DNA from: Bacillus_BD oryzisoli
GTDB lineage: Bacteria; Bacillota; Bacilli; Bacillales; Cytobacillaceae
Assembly: GCF_036670025.1 (NCBI RefSeq)
Contig: NZ_CP137640.1
Span: 4,994,001 to 5,058,000 of the forward strand
DNA length: 64,000 bases
Direction: 5' to 3'
Part shown: one piece after another, positions 8,327-16,994 of the stretch
How positions within the stretch are numbered: position 1 is the first letter of the stretch
How the letters are laid out: every line of letters begins with the position of its first letter
The notes under the pieces: generated by a model
The model's input: only the letters and a program-made list of their open reading frames with translations
What the model was told of the DNA's origin: nothing
Database searches by the model: none
Position numbers and translations under genes: made by a program

Positions 8327-9220
8327 TTATACCTTTAAGAACTTACGCACTGACATTAAGCTTCCCCAAACCCCAATAAGTGCACCTAATAGGATTAGAA
8401 GTCCGGAAATTTGATAGATAAGCGGACTGAAACCAAGTAACTGAATGAAATTACCTGCCAGTTTTTCTGATAAATACCCATGGGCATAGTAATAGGCCGT
8501 ACCCACCACAATGATTGGAATAATCGAGCCCAATAATCCAAGCCATAGTCCTTCAAGAAAGAACGGCCAGCGGATAAATCCATTCGTGGCGCCTACAAGC
8601 TTCATAATCTCAATTTCTTTTCTTCTAGCAAAAATCGTAATCTTAATCGTGTTCGAGATTAAAAACATCGCCGTAAACAACAGTCCAATGACTAAAATAA
8701 TACCGATGTTTCTTCCGACACTCGTTACTTCAAAAATCTTTTCCACACTGCCCTGACCATACTTTACTTTAGAGGCAAACTTCAATTTTTCAATCTGCTT
8801 AGCCGCTTTCATGGTATCTGTTGGGTTTTTCGTTTTTACGACAAATACGTCGTTAAGCGGGTTATCCTGTTCGAATAATGTAAAGGCTTCTCCCTCTTCA
8901 CCTAAGCTGGTAATTAAGTTGTCAAGCTCTTTTTCCTTTGGTGAAAATTTGACACTTTCCACCTCAGGCAGCTTTTCAATTTCACTGCGCAATACCTGCT
9001 GTTCCTCATCTGTTGCAGCAACATCAATGTGGACGCGGATTTCAACGTCCTCTTCGATACTTTTTGCCACATTATTGAGATTCATCATAATAACGAAAAA
9101 GACCCCAACCAGCAGAAGGGTAATGGTTACTGCACTGACAGATGCAAACATCATCCAGCCATTTCTTCCCAAACTCTTAATACTTTCTCTTACATGACGG
9201 CGAAGTGTTCTAGCTTTCAT
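8327..9220 (-). CDS. ftsX: Cell-division ABC transporter permease FtsX
   Basis: A 297-residue FtsX. A short cytoplasmic N-terminus (RHVRESIKSLGRNGWMMFAS) leads into the first membrane helix. An extracellular loop of about 120 residues follows (PNAS-type, with DPTDTMKAAKQIEKL near its end), then three further helices and the cytoplasmic RRKEIEIMKLVGATNGFIRWPF motif typical of FtsX. FtsX relays ATP hydrolysis by FtsE across the membrane to a peptidoglycan hydrolase. I chose ATG 9220, which has AGAGGTGA upstream and overlaps the end of ftsE by 11 bp, as in a coupled operon; an upstream ATG at 9247 would overlap more and adds non-homologous residues. Confidence 0.95.
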   Translation of the reverse strand: MKARTLRRHVRESIKSLGRNGWMMFASVSAVTITLLLVGVFFVIMMNLNNVAKSIEEDVEIRVHIDVAATDEEQQVLRSEIEKLPEVESVKFSPKEKELDNLITSLGEEGEAFTLFEQDNPLNDVFVVKTKNPTDTMKAAKQIEKLKFASKVKYGQGSVEKIFEVTSVGRNIGIILVIGLLFTAMFLISNTIKITIFARRKEIEIMKLVGATNGFIRWPFFLEGLWLGLLGSIIPIIVVGTAYYYAHGYLSEKLAGNFIQLLGFSPLIYQISGLLILLGALIGVWGSLMSVRKFLKV

Positions 9221-9896
9221 ACCCGTAATCACCTCTCTGTTCGTCACGAGTAATCATACCGCTTTCGATGGCTATGACACGGTGTTTAATCGAATTCACG
9301 ATATCCCGGTTATGTGTTGCCATGACAACGGTTGTCCCACTCCTATTGATTTCTTCAAAAATCTTCATAATCTCCCAGGATGTATCGGGATCCAGGTTTC
9401 CTGTCGGCTCATCCGCAATCACAACTTTTGGATTGTTTACAATCGAACGGGCAATGGACACACGCTGTTGTTCCCCGCCTGAAAGCTCTGACGGCAGCAT
9501 ACGTGCCTTATGCTTTAAGCCTACTAGATTTAATACTTCCATAACACGTTTCTTAATGTCATCCGGATGCTCTTCAATAACCTCCATCGCAAATGCTACA
9601 TTTTCATAAACAGTCAAGGTTTGAAGTAATTTGAAATCCTGAAACACGACACCAATTTGTCGGCGCAGATGTGGAACTTTGCTTGGTTTCAATTTTGCCA
9701 GATTGAGACCGTTTATCATAATCGTTCCTTTTGTCGGAACTTCCTCGCGATACATCATTTTTATAAACGTAGACTTACCTGCACCACTAGGTCCTACGAC
9801 GTAGACAAATTCTCCTTGCTTAATGGAAACACTAATTCCATTGGCTGCAACAACCCCGTTAGGATACTTCTTAAACACTTCTTCCATTTCTATCAT
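9210..9896 (-). CDS. ftsE: Cell-division ABC transporter ATPase FtsE
   Basis: A 228-residue ABC ATPase. Walker A GPSGAGKST is at 35-43, the Q-loop FQD at about 85-87, the signature LSGGEQQR at 138-145, and Walker B VVIADEPTG at 158-166. The start at ATG 9896 gives the normal FtsE N-terminus (MIEMEEVFKKYPNG) with GGGTGAT upstream; a longer frame to 9932 has no homology. It pairs with FtsX to control cell-wall cleavage during growth and division. It is preceded by cccB, the order found in B. subtilis, but is separated from it by a 630-bp region holding a repeat element. Confidence 0.95.
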   Translation of the reverse strand: MIEMEEVFKKYPNGVVAANGISVSIKQGEFVYVVGPSGAGKSTFIKMMYREEVPTKGTIMINGLNLAKLKPSKVPHLRRQIGVVFQDFKLLQTLTVYENVAFAMEVIEEHPDDIKKRVMEVLNLVGLKHKARMLPSELSGGEQQRVSIARSIVNNPKVVIADEPTGNLDPDTSWEIMKIFEEINRSGTTVVMATHNRDIVNSIKHRVIAIESGMITRDEQRGDYGYES

Positions 9897-9934
9897 GTTA
9901 TCACCCAATGTTTTTTGTGTTGAAAAAAACAATC

Positions 9935-10169
9935 AAATTCGCCCCCGAATTTGCGCCCGGATTTTTATCACGCTTCAAAGCGCCACATCCTGTAGCTTTC
10001 GCCTACTAGGACGTCCTGTCCGTCGTCGAGCTTGCTCGATAAAATACCTTTAAAAAATCCGAGGCATCCACCAAAGTCTTAACTTCATTCAGTGAATCAT
10101 GCTAAATTTGAAAACTTTTGCATTTAACCACACTTATTGAAATGAAGAACTTCTGCTGAATGAAGTTAA
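9935..10169. repeat. Repeat-like element closed by a 14-bp inverted repeat
   Basis: A GCGCC-type block (9935-9972) is followed by the GC-richer stretch GCGCCACATCCTGTAGC, then GGACGTCCTGTCC (a near palindrome at about 10008-10021). It ends with TTAACTTCATTCAG at 10079-10092 facing its exact reverse complement CTGAATGAAGTTAA at 10156-10169. No coding capacity. It looks like a small non-autonomous repeat or a structured RNA; I recall similar strings in other Bacillus genomes but have not checked. Confidence 0.5.
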
Positions 10170-10464
10170 ATACCGTCGACAAACTTCTACAAAAATATTC
10201 ATGTTTTTCTCACACACACCATTATAACATCATAATCTAGCAAAAATAGTATTAAAAATATTACAGTTTCTTTTCATATGAAAAAAACGTCGTATTTAGG
10301 GAACCAAATGTTTGTAAAATATTGAAGAAATAAGGGTTTTATTACGGTGGTTACCATTTTGTAATACAAATGGGTCATTTGTGAAAATTATAGGAAAATA
10401 GGAGTATGAATCTTTTAAAAATTTGTACGTGGAATAAAAAGCAGATGAAAAGCGAAACGAAGTC

Positions 10465-10513
10465 AAAAAGGGACTGACTAAACGAAACCTAATCAATCTG
10501 GTTCAGTCCCTTT
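10465..10513 (-). terminator. cccB terminator
   Basis: AAAGGGACTGA at 10467-10477 pairs with TCAGTCCCTTT at 10503-10513. On the minus strand the stem ends in TTTTT, 18 bp after the cccB stop. Confidence 0.75.
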
Positions 10514-10530
10514 ATATTTCAAACAATGTA

Positions 10531-10872
10531 TTATTTTTTAGCAGCAAGCCATTCTGCAACTGCTGTTGCATCTGCACCTTCAATTAAACCTGGAGGCATG
10601 GCGCCTTTTCCATCCTTAATTAATGTTTCAATATCTGCCTGGGACAGTCTTGAACCAACTGTTGTTAACTCAGGACCAACTCCGCCTTCTAAGTTTTGTC
10701 CATGGCAGCTGGAGCATTTTTGAGTGAAAATTTTCTCTCCATTTGCAACAGCTGTATCGGTTGTAGCACCCTCACCTGATTTGCTTGTTGATGATTCTTC
10801 CCCTCCACCACAGGCTGCAAGCATTATAGCGGTACCTACCAGCAGAGCTGCTAGTTTCCCCTTCATTTTCAT
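10531..10872 (-). CDS. cccB: Cytochrome c-551, membrane-anchored lipoprotein
   Basis: A 113-residue cytochrome c. The N-terminus is a lipoprotein signal ending in the lipobox LAAC (Cys21). A Ser/Thr/Gly-rich linker follows, then one haem c domain with CSSCH as the covalent haem site (about residues 53-57) and the Met in GAMPPG as the likely sixth ligand. It carries electrons at the outer face of the membrane to terminal oxidase. AGGGGGA precedes the ATG. Its position between prfB and ftsE is the same as cccB in B. subtilis. Confidence 0.93.
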   Translation of the reverse strand: MKMKGKLAALLVGTAIMLAACGGGEESSTSKSGEGATTDTAVANGEKIFTQKCSSCHGQNLEGGVGPELTTVGSRLSQADIETLIKDGKGAMPPGLIEGADATAVAEWLAAKK

Positions 10873-11179
10873 TCTATATCCCCCTTTAAATGTCTACATA
10901 ATTCAGATATATTATAGCATAATCATTTTCTTTTAAAACTATTTCCAATATTGTTTCAAGTTAACTTTTTGTAAATAATGCTGTCATACGAAGGTTTTGA
11001 GCATTTGTTTCAATTTTGTGTATTATATTTCGTTCATAATAGACAGATATGAATTGTTTAAAAGATAGCGTTTAAATACTAGAAGTAGGAGTTTATGACA
11101 AAAGAAAAGGTCTTCGTCCATTCTTCTGGACAAAGACCTTTTTTATCCTCATAACCTAAAATTTCAAACAGGCTCCGGA
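10873..11179. other. Intergenic region prfB-cccB
   Basis: It contains the prfB terminator at 11105-11144 and an AT-rich stretch at 10900-11060 likely to hold the cccB promoter. No gene is supported. Confidence 0.5.
11105..11144 (-). terminator. prfB terminator
   Basis: AAAAGGTCTTCGTCC at 11105-11119 pairs with GGACAAAGACCTTTT at 11128-11142, with a short TTCTGGA-type loop. T-rich tails lie on both sides. It sits 36 bp beyond the prfB stop. Confidence 0.85.
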
Positions 11180-12281
11180 TTAGGAGATTTTTGAACGCAG
11201 GTATGCATTAATAAACGCATCGAGGTCGCCGTCCATGACCGCATTCACATTACCAGACTCTGTGTTGGTACGGTGATCCTTAACCATGGAATACGGATGG
11301 AAAACATAAGAACGAATCTGACTGCCCCAGCCAATATCCTTTTGCTCCCCGCGGATCTCAGCAAGCTGCTCTTCTTTCTTCTCGATTTCCAATTGATAAA
11401 GCTTCGATTTCAGCATTTTCATGGCTGATTCACGGTTTTTAATCTGTGAACGCTCTGATTGGCATGTGACCACAATTCCAGTTGGAAGGTGGGTAATCCG
11501 GATTGCGGATTCTGTTTTATTGATATGCTGACCGCCGGCTCCGCTAGCACGATACGTATCCACCTTTAAATCCTCAGAACGAACCTCAATTTCAATATCA
11601 TCATTGAATTCAGGCATGACTTCACAAGAAACGAACGATGTATGACGACGGCCTGAAGAATCAAAAGGCGAAATCCGAACTAGACGATGAACGCCTTTTT
11701 CCGCTTTTAAATAGCCGTAGGCATTATGACCTTTAATTGCAAGTGTGACACTTTTAATCCCGGCTTCATCGCCTGGAAGGTAATCTAGTGTTTCCACCTT
11801 GAAGCCTTTTTTCTCTGCCCAACGTGTATACATACGAAGCAGCATCGAACCCCAATCCTGTGATTCTGTTCCGCCTGCCCCAGGGTGCAGCTCTAAGATC
11901 GCATTATTTTTATCATACGGCTCGCTTAAGAGAAGCTGAAGTTCAAATTGATTTAAGCGCTCTGTTAGACCGGTAATCTCCTCTTCGAGCTCACTTTTCA
12001 GATCTTCATCCGGTTCTTCCTTTATAAGCTCATAGGTCAGCTCGAGGTTTTCATAGGTTTCATAGAGGTCGTTGAACTCATTCACCTGATCCTTTAAGGC
12101 ATTGGATTCATTAATGACCCCTTGAGCCTTTTGCTGATCGTCCCAAAATCCCGGCTGGAGCATGACTTCGTCCAGCTCGGCAATACGTGCCTCTTTGTTT
12201 TCTAAGTCAAAGAGACCCCCTAAAGTCCGCTAATTTTTTAGCTGTATTTTCTAATTCATGTCGAATTTCCGCTAATTCCAT
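11180..12281 (-). CDS. prfB: Peptide chain release factor 2, programmed +1 frameshift
   Basis: RF2, which reads UGA and UAA stop codons. It is encoded in two frames. The first runs from ATG 12281 (GAGGTG upstream) for 24 codons to a TGA at 12207-12209; the second continues from 12208 to the stop at 11180. The junction shows the classic signal: an internal Shine-Dalgarno AGGGGG, then TCT CTT TGA C, where CTT slips +1 onto TTG/GAC. The joined protein is 366 residues, the usual RF2 length. SPF (stop-codon recognition, about 204-206) and GGQ (peptide release, about 249-251) are intact. It follows secA on the same strand. Low RF2 favours the frameshift, so the gene autoregulates. Confidence 0.96.
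12204..12224 (-). promoter_or_regulatory. RF2 +1 frameshift site
   Basis: On the minus strand AGGGGGTCTCTTTGAC: an internal Shine-Dalgarno (AGGGGG) three bases before CTT TGA. The in-frame TGA at 12207-12209 is decoded by RF2 itself; pausing there lets tRNA-Leu on CTT slip to TTT. This arrangement is conserved in most bacterial prfB genes. Confidence 0.95.
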
Positions 12282-12315
12282 TTCCTTCACCTCGAACATA
12301 ATTAATGGTTGTCAT

Positions 12316-12361
12316 CAAAAACAGGCATAACAAAGTCTATCCTGGATAGACCTTGTTATGC
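12316..12361 (-). terminator. Terminator-like hairpin between secA and prfB
   Basis: Arms ATAACAAAGTCTATC at 12327-12341 and GATAGACCTTGTTAT at 12345-12359 pair with one mismatch. On the minus strand, GCCTG then TTTTT follows. It lies in the 100-bp gap between secA and prfB, so it may attenuate read-through into prfB or mark the secA transcript end. Confidence 0.6.
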
Positions 12362-12384
12362 AGAGTTGTTTTGGATTGGTTGGA

Positions 12385-14895
12385 CTACTCCAATAACCCG
12401 TGACAATTTTTATATTTTTTACCGCTGCCGCATGGACACGGTTCGTTACGTTTGATCACATTATTTTTCACAACCGGCTTTTTCTTTACTTCTCCGTCTT
12501 CCTTCGGATTAACAGCCTGCCCTTTTGCGACTTCCTCACGTTGAAGGTTGTTGCGGATTTCTGCTTTCATCACATATTTCGCAACTTCCTCTTCAATTGC
12601 TTCGACCATCGCTTCGAACATCGCAAAGCCTTCCGTCTGATACTCACGGAGCGGATTTACTTGTCCGTAGGCACGTAAATGGATGCCTTGGCGAAGCTGA
12701 TCCATCGTGTCAATATGATCCATCCATTTCGAATCAACTGCACGCAGAACGATTACCTTTTCAAACTCACGCATTTGCGCTTCGCCTAGCTGCTCTTCTT
12801 TTACATCATATTTTTCTTTTACCTTGGCTAATACCATATCGATGATCTCGTCACTGAACTTGCCTTGAAGATCATCAAGCGTGATATCGCCCTCATGCAG
12901 AAGATTTCCATTGATGTAATCTAATAGGCTTTGATAATCCTTTTGTTCTGAATCCTCACCGTTTTCAAGATGAATCGCCACATTTCGTGATAAGGATGTT
13001 TGAATCATATTCTCAACAATGCTGCGTAGATTATCTGATTCTAACACTTCGTTACGCTGGGCGTAAATAATCTCACGCTGCTGACGAAGGACATCATCAT
13101 ATTGTAAAAGCTGCTTACGGGCATCAAAGTTGTTCCCTTCCACACGTCTTTGTGCAGATTCAACGGCTTTTGAAACCATTTTACTTTGAATCGGCTGGGT
13201 ATCATCCATACCAAGCTTTTCCATCATGGCCTTCATATTGTCAGAACCAAAGCGGCGCATTAATTCATCTTCCATGGATAGATAGAATTGAGTCACACCT
13301 GGATCCCCTTGACGTCCGGAACGTCCGCGAAGCTGGTTATCGATCCGACGGCTTTCATGACGCTCTGTACCAATAACGGCAAGTCCGCCAACTTCCTTCA
13401 CACCTTCACCAAGCTTAATATCGGTACCACGACCGGCCATGTTGGTGGCGATCGTGACAGCAGCGGGCTGTCCGGCATTCAAGATGATTTCAGCCTCGCG
13501 CTCATGGTTTTTCGCATTAAGGACATTATGCTTAATTCCTTTTTTCGTTAAATAGCGGGAAATAAGCTCAGACGTTTCAATTGCAACTGTACCAACCAAA
13601 ACAGGCTGTCCATTTTTGTGGCGTTCCGCGATATCTTCGACAACAGCTCTAAATTTCCCGTCCATACTGGAAAAGATTAAATCTGCTCTGTCATCACGAG
13701 CAATCGGCAGGTTGGTTGGAATGACAACAACATTCATATTGTAAATGTTACGGAATTCCTCTTCCTCTGTTTTTGCTGTACCAGTCATACCGGATAATTT
13801 TTCATACATTCGGAAATAGTTCTGGAATGTAATCGTCGCAAGGGTCATACTTTCATTTTGAATTTCCAGACCTTCCTTTGCTTCAATGGCTTGGTGAAGG
13901 CCGTCACTGTAACGGCGTCCCTTCATTAAACGTCCGGTAAATTGGTCAACAATGATGATTTCTCCGTCCTGCACGACATAGTCGACATCACGATGCATGC
14001 TAGAGTGAGCCTTTAACGCCTGTGTAATATGGTGGTTCAGCGCAACATGTCTGATATCAAACAGGTTTTCAATTCCAAACGCGCGCTCTGCTTTCGTCAT
14101 CCCGCTCTCTGTTAATTGAACCCCTTTTGTTTTTTCATCATACGTATAGTCTTCTTCTTTTGTCATTGTACGAACAAATGCGTTCGCCTGAATATAAAGC
14201 TGAGTTGATTTTTGCGCAGATCCGGAAATAATCAATGGTGTACGGGCTTCGTCAATTAAAATCGAGTCAACCTCGTCAATAACAGCAAAATGCAGCGGTC
14301 GCTGTACTTTTTGCTCTTTATAGAGAACCATGTTATCACGTAAATAGTCAAAACCAAGTTCATTATTCGTACTATAGGTTACATCGCAGGCATAGGCTGC
14401 CTGCTTGTCTTCTTTTGAAAGACTGTTAAGGTTTAATCCTACGGTTAGTCCAAGGAAAGTAAAGAGCTGGCCCATTTCACTGGCATCACGGCTTGCCAAA
14501 TATTCGTTAACAGTGACAACGTGAACGCCTTTTCCTGTTATTGCATTTAAATAAACGGGCATCGTCGATGTTAACGTTTTTCCTTCCCCTGTTTTCATTT
14601 CTGAGATGTTTCCCTCATGCAGGGAAATACCTCCCATGATTTGAACAGGGTATGGATACATGCCGAGAACACGTCTAGCACCTTCGCGTACAACGGCGAA
14701 CGCTTCATACAATAGATCATCAACAGATTCTCCGCCTTGATAACGAGCCTTAAACTCCTCTGTCTTACCTCGGAGCTCATCATCTGAAAGCTTTTCCATA
14801 TCAGAGGCCAGCGCTTCAACCTTCTCAGTCATCTTCGTGAGGCGTTTCAACTCCCGCTTATTCGGATCAAACACTTTACTTAAAATCCCAGCCAT
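12385..14895 (-). CDS. secA: Preprotein translocase ATPase SecA
   Basis: An 836-residue SecA, full length for Bacillus. Walker A MKTGEGKT is at 101-108, the DEVD box at 207-210, NBD2 carries MAGRGTDI and GRSGRQGDPG, and the C-terminal zinc-binding tail CPCGSGKKYKNCH is at 820-832 for SecB-independent lipid or ribosome contact. It powers export of signal-peptide-bearing proteins through SecYEG. AAGGAG precedes the ATG. It is transcribed ahead of prfB, as in B. subtilis. A plausible SigA promoter lies at 15135-15163, giving a leader of about 240 nt that contains two copies of the GGGACGGTTCTC repeat. Confidence 0.98.
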   Translation of the reverse strand: MAGILSKVFDPNKRELKRLTKMTEKVEALASDMEKLSDDELRGKTEEFKARYQGGESVDDLLYEAFAVVREGARRVLGMYPYPVQIMGGISLHEGNISEMKTGEGKTLTSTMPVYLNAITGKGVHVVTVNEYLASRDASEMGQLFTFLGLTVGLNLNSLSKEDKQAAYACDVTYSTNNELGFDYLRDNMVLYKEQKVQRPLHFAVIDEVDSILIDEARTPLIISGSAQKSTQLYIQANAFVRTMTKEEDYTYDEKTKGVQLTESGMTKAERAFGIENLFDIRHVALNHHITQALKAHSSMHRDVDYVVQDGEIIIVDQFTGRLMKGRRYSDGLHQAIEAKEGLEIQNESMTLATITFQNYFRMYEKLSGMTGTAKTEEEEFRNIYNMNVVVIPTNLPIARDDRADLIFSSMDGKFRAVVEDIAERHKNGQPVLVGTVAIETSELISRYLTKKGIKHNVLNAKNHEREAEIILNAGQPAAVTIATNMAGRGTDIKLGEGVKEVGGLAVIGTERHESRRIDNQLRGRSGRQGDPGVTQFYLSMEDELMRRFGSDNMKAMMEKLGMDDTQPIQSKMVSKAVESAQRRVEGNNFDARKQLLQYDDVLRQQREIIYAQRNEVLESDNLRSIVENMIQTSLSRNVAIHLENGEDSEQKDYQSLLDYINGNLLHEGDITLDDLQGKFSDEIIDMVLAKVKEKYDVKEEQLGEAQMREFEKVIVLRAVDSKWMDHIDTMDQLRQGIHLRAYGQVNPLREYQTEGFAMFEAMVEAIEEEVAKYVMKAEIRNNLQREEVAKGQAVNPKEDGEVKKKPVVKNNVIKRNEPCPCGSGKKYKNCHGLLE

Positions 14896-14959
14896 AAAAA
14901 CGCTCCTTTATTTGTTCATGAGGAAGCACAGCGCCGTATTTTCCCCCTGAGGAAACATA

Positions 14960-15027
14960 GGGACGGTTCTCTTACTTCCTTCGAATATGCCTATAAGATG
15001 AAGCAAGGGGACGGTTCTCCTGCTTCC
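14960..15027. repeat. GGGACGGTTCTC repeat pair
   Basis: GGGACGGTTCTCTTACTTCC at 14960-14979 and GGGGACGGTTCTCCTGCTTC at 15007-15026. The second is framed by GAAGCA (15000-15005) and TGCTTC (15021-15026), making a hairpin. Related hairpins occur at 19836-19862 and 36967-36992. Confidence 0.7.
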
Positions 15028-15134
15028 AAGGCACATGCATGTTACTTGTTACTTCATATTTTTTGTGTGAATGAAAAAAGATTCGCTTTTTAGATACCGA
15101 ATCCTCCAAATAAAAACCCCTAATTTCCTTCATT

Positions 15135-15163
15135 ATCTTACCACTTCCATTGAATAGTGACAA
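15135..15163 (-). promoter_or_regulatory. Candidate SigA promoter for secA
   Basis: Minus strand: -35 TTGTCA (15158-15163), a 17-bp spacer, and -10 TAAGAT (15135-15140). It matches the consensus at 5/6 and 4/6 and is correctly placed between the hpf terminator and secA. Confidence 0.45.
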
Positions 15164-15304
15164 CTTATGTCGCATGGATAATCAGGATGAAGGATATACT
15201 TATCGGTTATGTAGAATGGTTATTTCCAAGTGGGAAATCGTGAATTCAAGGATATTTTCATTTATCCAGATCCTGTATTTACCTTTTTATACGTATATGA
15301 ACAG

Positions 15305-15345
15305 GAAAAAGGAAAACGCAGCCCTTATTCAGAAAGAGCTGCGTT
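15305..15345 (-). terminator. hpf terminator
   Basis: AACGCAGCCCTT at 15314-15325 pairs with AAGAGCTGCGTT at 15333-15344 with one wobble; on the minus strand TTCCTTTTT follows. It sits 46 bp past the hpf stop. Confidence 0.8.
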
Positions 15346-15390
15346 GTGATGTTCATATGAATCGGGTTTTTAGTTTTTATACGCTTGCGA

Positions 15391-15942
15391 TTAATTAGCT
15401 TCGATTAATCCGTAACGGCCGTCTTTACGCTTATAAACAACGTTTGTGCGGTTTGTTTCAGCATTTGTAAAGACATAGAAGCTGTGGCCCAGCATGTTCA
15501 TTTGCAGGATCGCTTCTTCATTGTCCATTGGTTTTAAATCAAAGCTTTTTTGACGAACAACCTCTAAATCATTTTCTTCTTCAACAGCTGGTTCGGCTGG
15601 TTCATTTGTTACTGTAAATAAAGTATTAATTCCGCCTTTTTCACGGAATTTGCGGTTTACTTTTGTTTTATGTTTACGGATTTGACGCTCAAGCTTGTCT
15701 GTAATAAGGTCAATTCCGGCATACATGTCTTCATTTACTTCCTCTGCACGTAACACAAGTTGCGGCATTGGAATCGTAACTTCAACCTTCGCTTTTTTAT
15801 CGTTGTAAACTTTTAAGTTAACATTCACGTTTGCTATAGGTGTTTCTGTAAAGTATCTTTCAAGACGGCTAATTTTCTTTTCAACATACTCTCTAATTGC
15901 TGGAGTTACCTCAATGTTTTCACCACGAATGTTGTAGTTCAT
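15391..15942 (-). CDS. hpf: Long-form ribosome hibernation promoting factor
   Basis: A 183-residue HPF of the long type. Residues 1-100 form the S30-binding beta-alpha-beta fold (NIRGENIEVTPAIREYVEKK). After a linker, residues about 125-183 form the dimerisation domain (KSFDLKPMDNEEAILQMNML, then HSFYVFTNAETNRTNVVYKR) that joins two 70S particles into inactive 100S dimers in stationary phase. ATG 15942 is chosen because AAGGAGG lies 8-9 nt upstream; a longer frame to 15969 would overlap this site. It is the equivalent of B. subtilis yvyD and lies beyond fliT in the same order; in B. subtilis it is under SigB and SigH, which I could not confirm here. Confidence 0.96.
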   Translation of the reverse strand: MNYNIRGENIEVTPAIREYVEKKISRLERYFTETPIANVNVNLKVYNDKKAKVEVTIPMPQLVLRAEEVNEDMYAGIDLITDKLERQIRKHKTKVNRKFREKGGINTLFTVTNEPAEPAVEEENDLEVVRQKSFDLKPMDNEEAILQMNMLGHSFYVFTNAETNRTNVVYKRKDGRYGLIEAN

Positions 15943-16215
15943 AAGTGAACTCCTCCTTTTCTTATTCACTCAGCATTCTCTAAAGTTTAAGATAAAAGTG
16001 TAAGCGTTTTTTCTTACCTTTATCAGTATTATAACCTTATAAAATGCCGTTGTGTGTAACTTTTATTTCTATAGGATTATATTTCTATTTTACCCTTTGA
16101 TTTTCCTGCTAAATCCACTAATTTTTTGAAGATATGTCGAATTTGTGTCTTTCTTGTAGAACAGCCGGAAACCTATGGCTGAGTGGCGGATACAAAAAGC
16201 CGGCCATAACCAAAA

Positions 16216-16566
16216 TTACTTTCTTTTGTCGTAAAAAACGCCGTCTGTTATTGGAAGTGCTTCGTAAGGGTTATGATACTTTGTTTGCGATTGCTTCTTC
16301 TTATTTAGGGTAAGCAAATCCTTTTTAATCGCTGCTTTTTCAGCAGCTAAAAGCTTGGCTAGGTTTTTTTCGAGTTCAACAAGCCGTTTTCCTGTCTCTT
16401 GGTCTTCTTGTGAAAAAGGGGGCTTCATCTTTTGCATGAAGCCCTCCCGCTTTTCCAATACCCCTTCAACTTTTGCGATTTTACCATCACGGTCATTAGA
16501 CTGCTCGTTTTCAAGCAGTTTTATTAATTCAATTGTCACAAGGTAGTAATCCTTTACAGCACTCAC
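16216..16566 (-). CDS. fliT: Flagellar export chaperone/regulator FliT
   Basis: A 116-residue helical protein beginning at GTG 16566, whose G is the last base of the fliS stop codon TAG; AAGGCGG lies upstream. The frame extends further upstream into fliS but has no start there. Content is mainly charged helices (LIKLLENEQSNDRDGKIAKV; LVELEKNLAKLLAAEKAAIK). FliT proteins bind the cap protein FliD and keep it unfolded for export. Assignment rests on position directly after fliS, length (about 113 in B. subtilis) and character, more than on strong motifs. Confidence 0.85.
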   Translation of the reverse strand: MSAVKDYYLVTIELIKLLENEQSNDRDGKIAKVEGVLEKREGFMQKMKPPFSQEDQETGKRLVELEKNLAKLLAAEKAAIKKDLLTLNKKKQSQTKYHNPYEALPITDGVFYDKRK

Positions 16567-16967
16567 TAGACTTGACCGCCTTGAGAAAACTGCTTTTGAC
16601 GGTTTAATTGTATGACTTCTTTCCACGTATCACGGAACTCCGTCACAAAGCCTTCCACTTCATCTAAAATGGTCGGATCGTTTTTGGTGTTTGCTTCGAT
16701 AAGACGGCGGTGTAAATAATCATATAAAGACATCATGTTTTTCGAAACTGGAATTTCCATGTTTAATGTCACCATTAATTCTTGGATAATTTTTTGCGCC
16801 TTGATGAGGTTTGTGTTTTTTTCCTCGATTTGATTTTCAGCCATCGCTTTTTTGGCGAAGCGGATAAACTTGATACATCCATTATATAGCATAAGCGTTA
16901 ATTCCCCTGGAGAAGCGGTTGTAACGGAATTTTGCTGATAGGATTGAAACGGATTTTGAACAGCCAT
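16566..16967 (-). CDS. fliS: Flagellin export chaperone FliS
   Basis: A 133-residue FliS. The N-terminus NPFQSYQQNSVTTASPGELT and the core MLYNGCIKFIRFAKKAM are diagnostic. FliS binds the C-terminal tail of flagellin in the cytoplasm and prevents early polymerisation. It is followed with one-base overlap by fliT and preceded by fliD at 27 bp, so the four genes flaG-fliD-fliS-fliT form one operon. The flagellin gene hag, next to flaG in B. subtilis, is not present in this window. Confidence 0.95.
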   Translation of the reverse strand: MAVQNPFQSYQQNSVTTASPGELTLMLYNGCIKFIRFAKKAMAENQIEEKNTNLIKAQKIIQELMVTLNMEIPVSKNMMSLYDYLHRRLIEANTKNDPTILDEVEGFVTEFRDTWKEVIQLNRQKQFSQGGQV

Positions 16968-16994
16968 TTAAAATACTTCCTTTCTTTACGTTCA

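Larger units (their letters stand above)
9897..10530. other. Long intergenic region between cccB and ftsE
   Basis: No gene is supported. It holds a repeat-like element at about 9935-10169, an AT-rich stretch at 10190-10460 that should include the ftsE promoter, and the cccB terminator at 10465-10513. In B. subtilis the gap here is much smaller (family knowledge), so the element looks like an insertion. Confidence 0.5.
14896..15390. other. Intergenic region hpf-secA
   Basis: It contains the secA promoter candidate, the two GGGACGGTTCTC repeats and the hpf terminator. No gene is supported; short frames here lack ribosome binding sites and homology. Confidence 0.5.

Noticed and set aside
12400..12845. 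Plus-strand frames of 92-106 codons inside secA
   Set aside because: Antisense shadows of the conserved secA C-terminus; no start signals.
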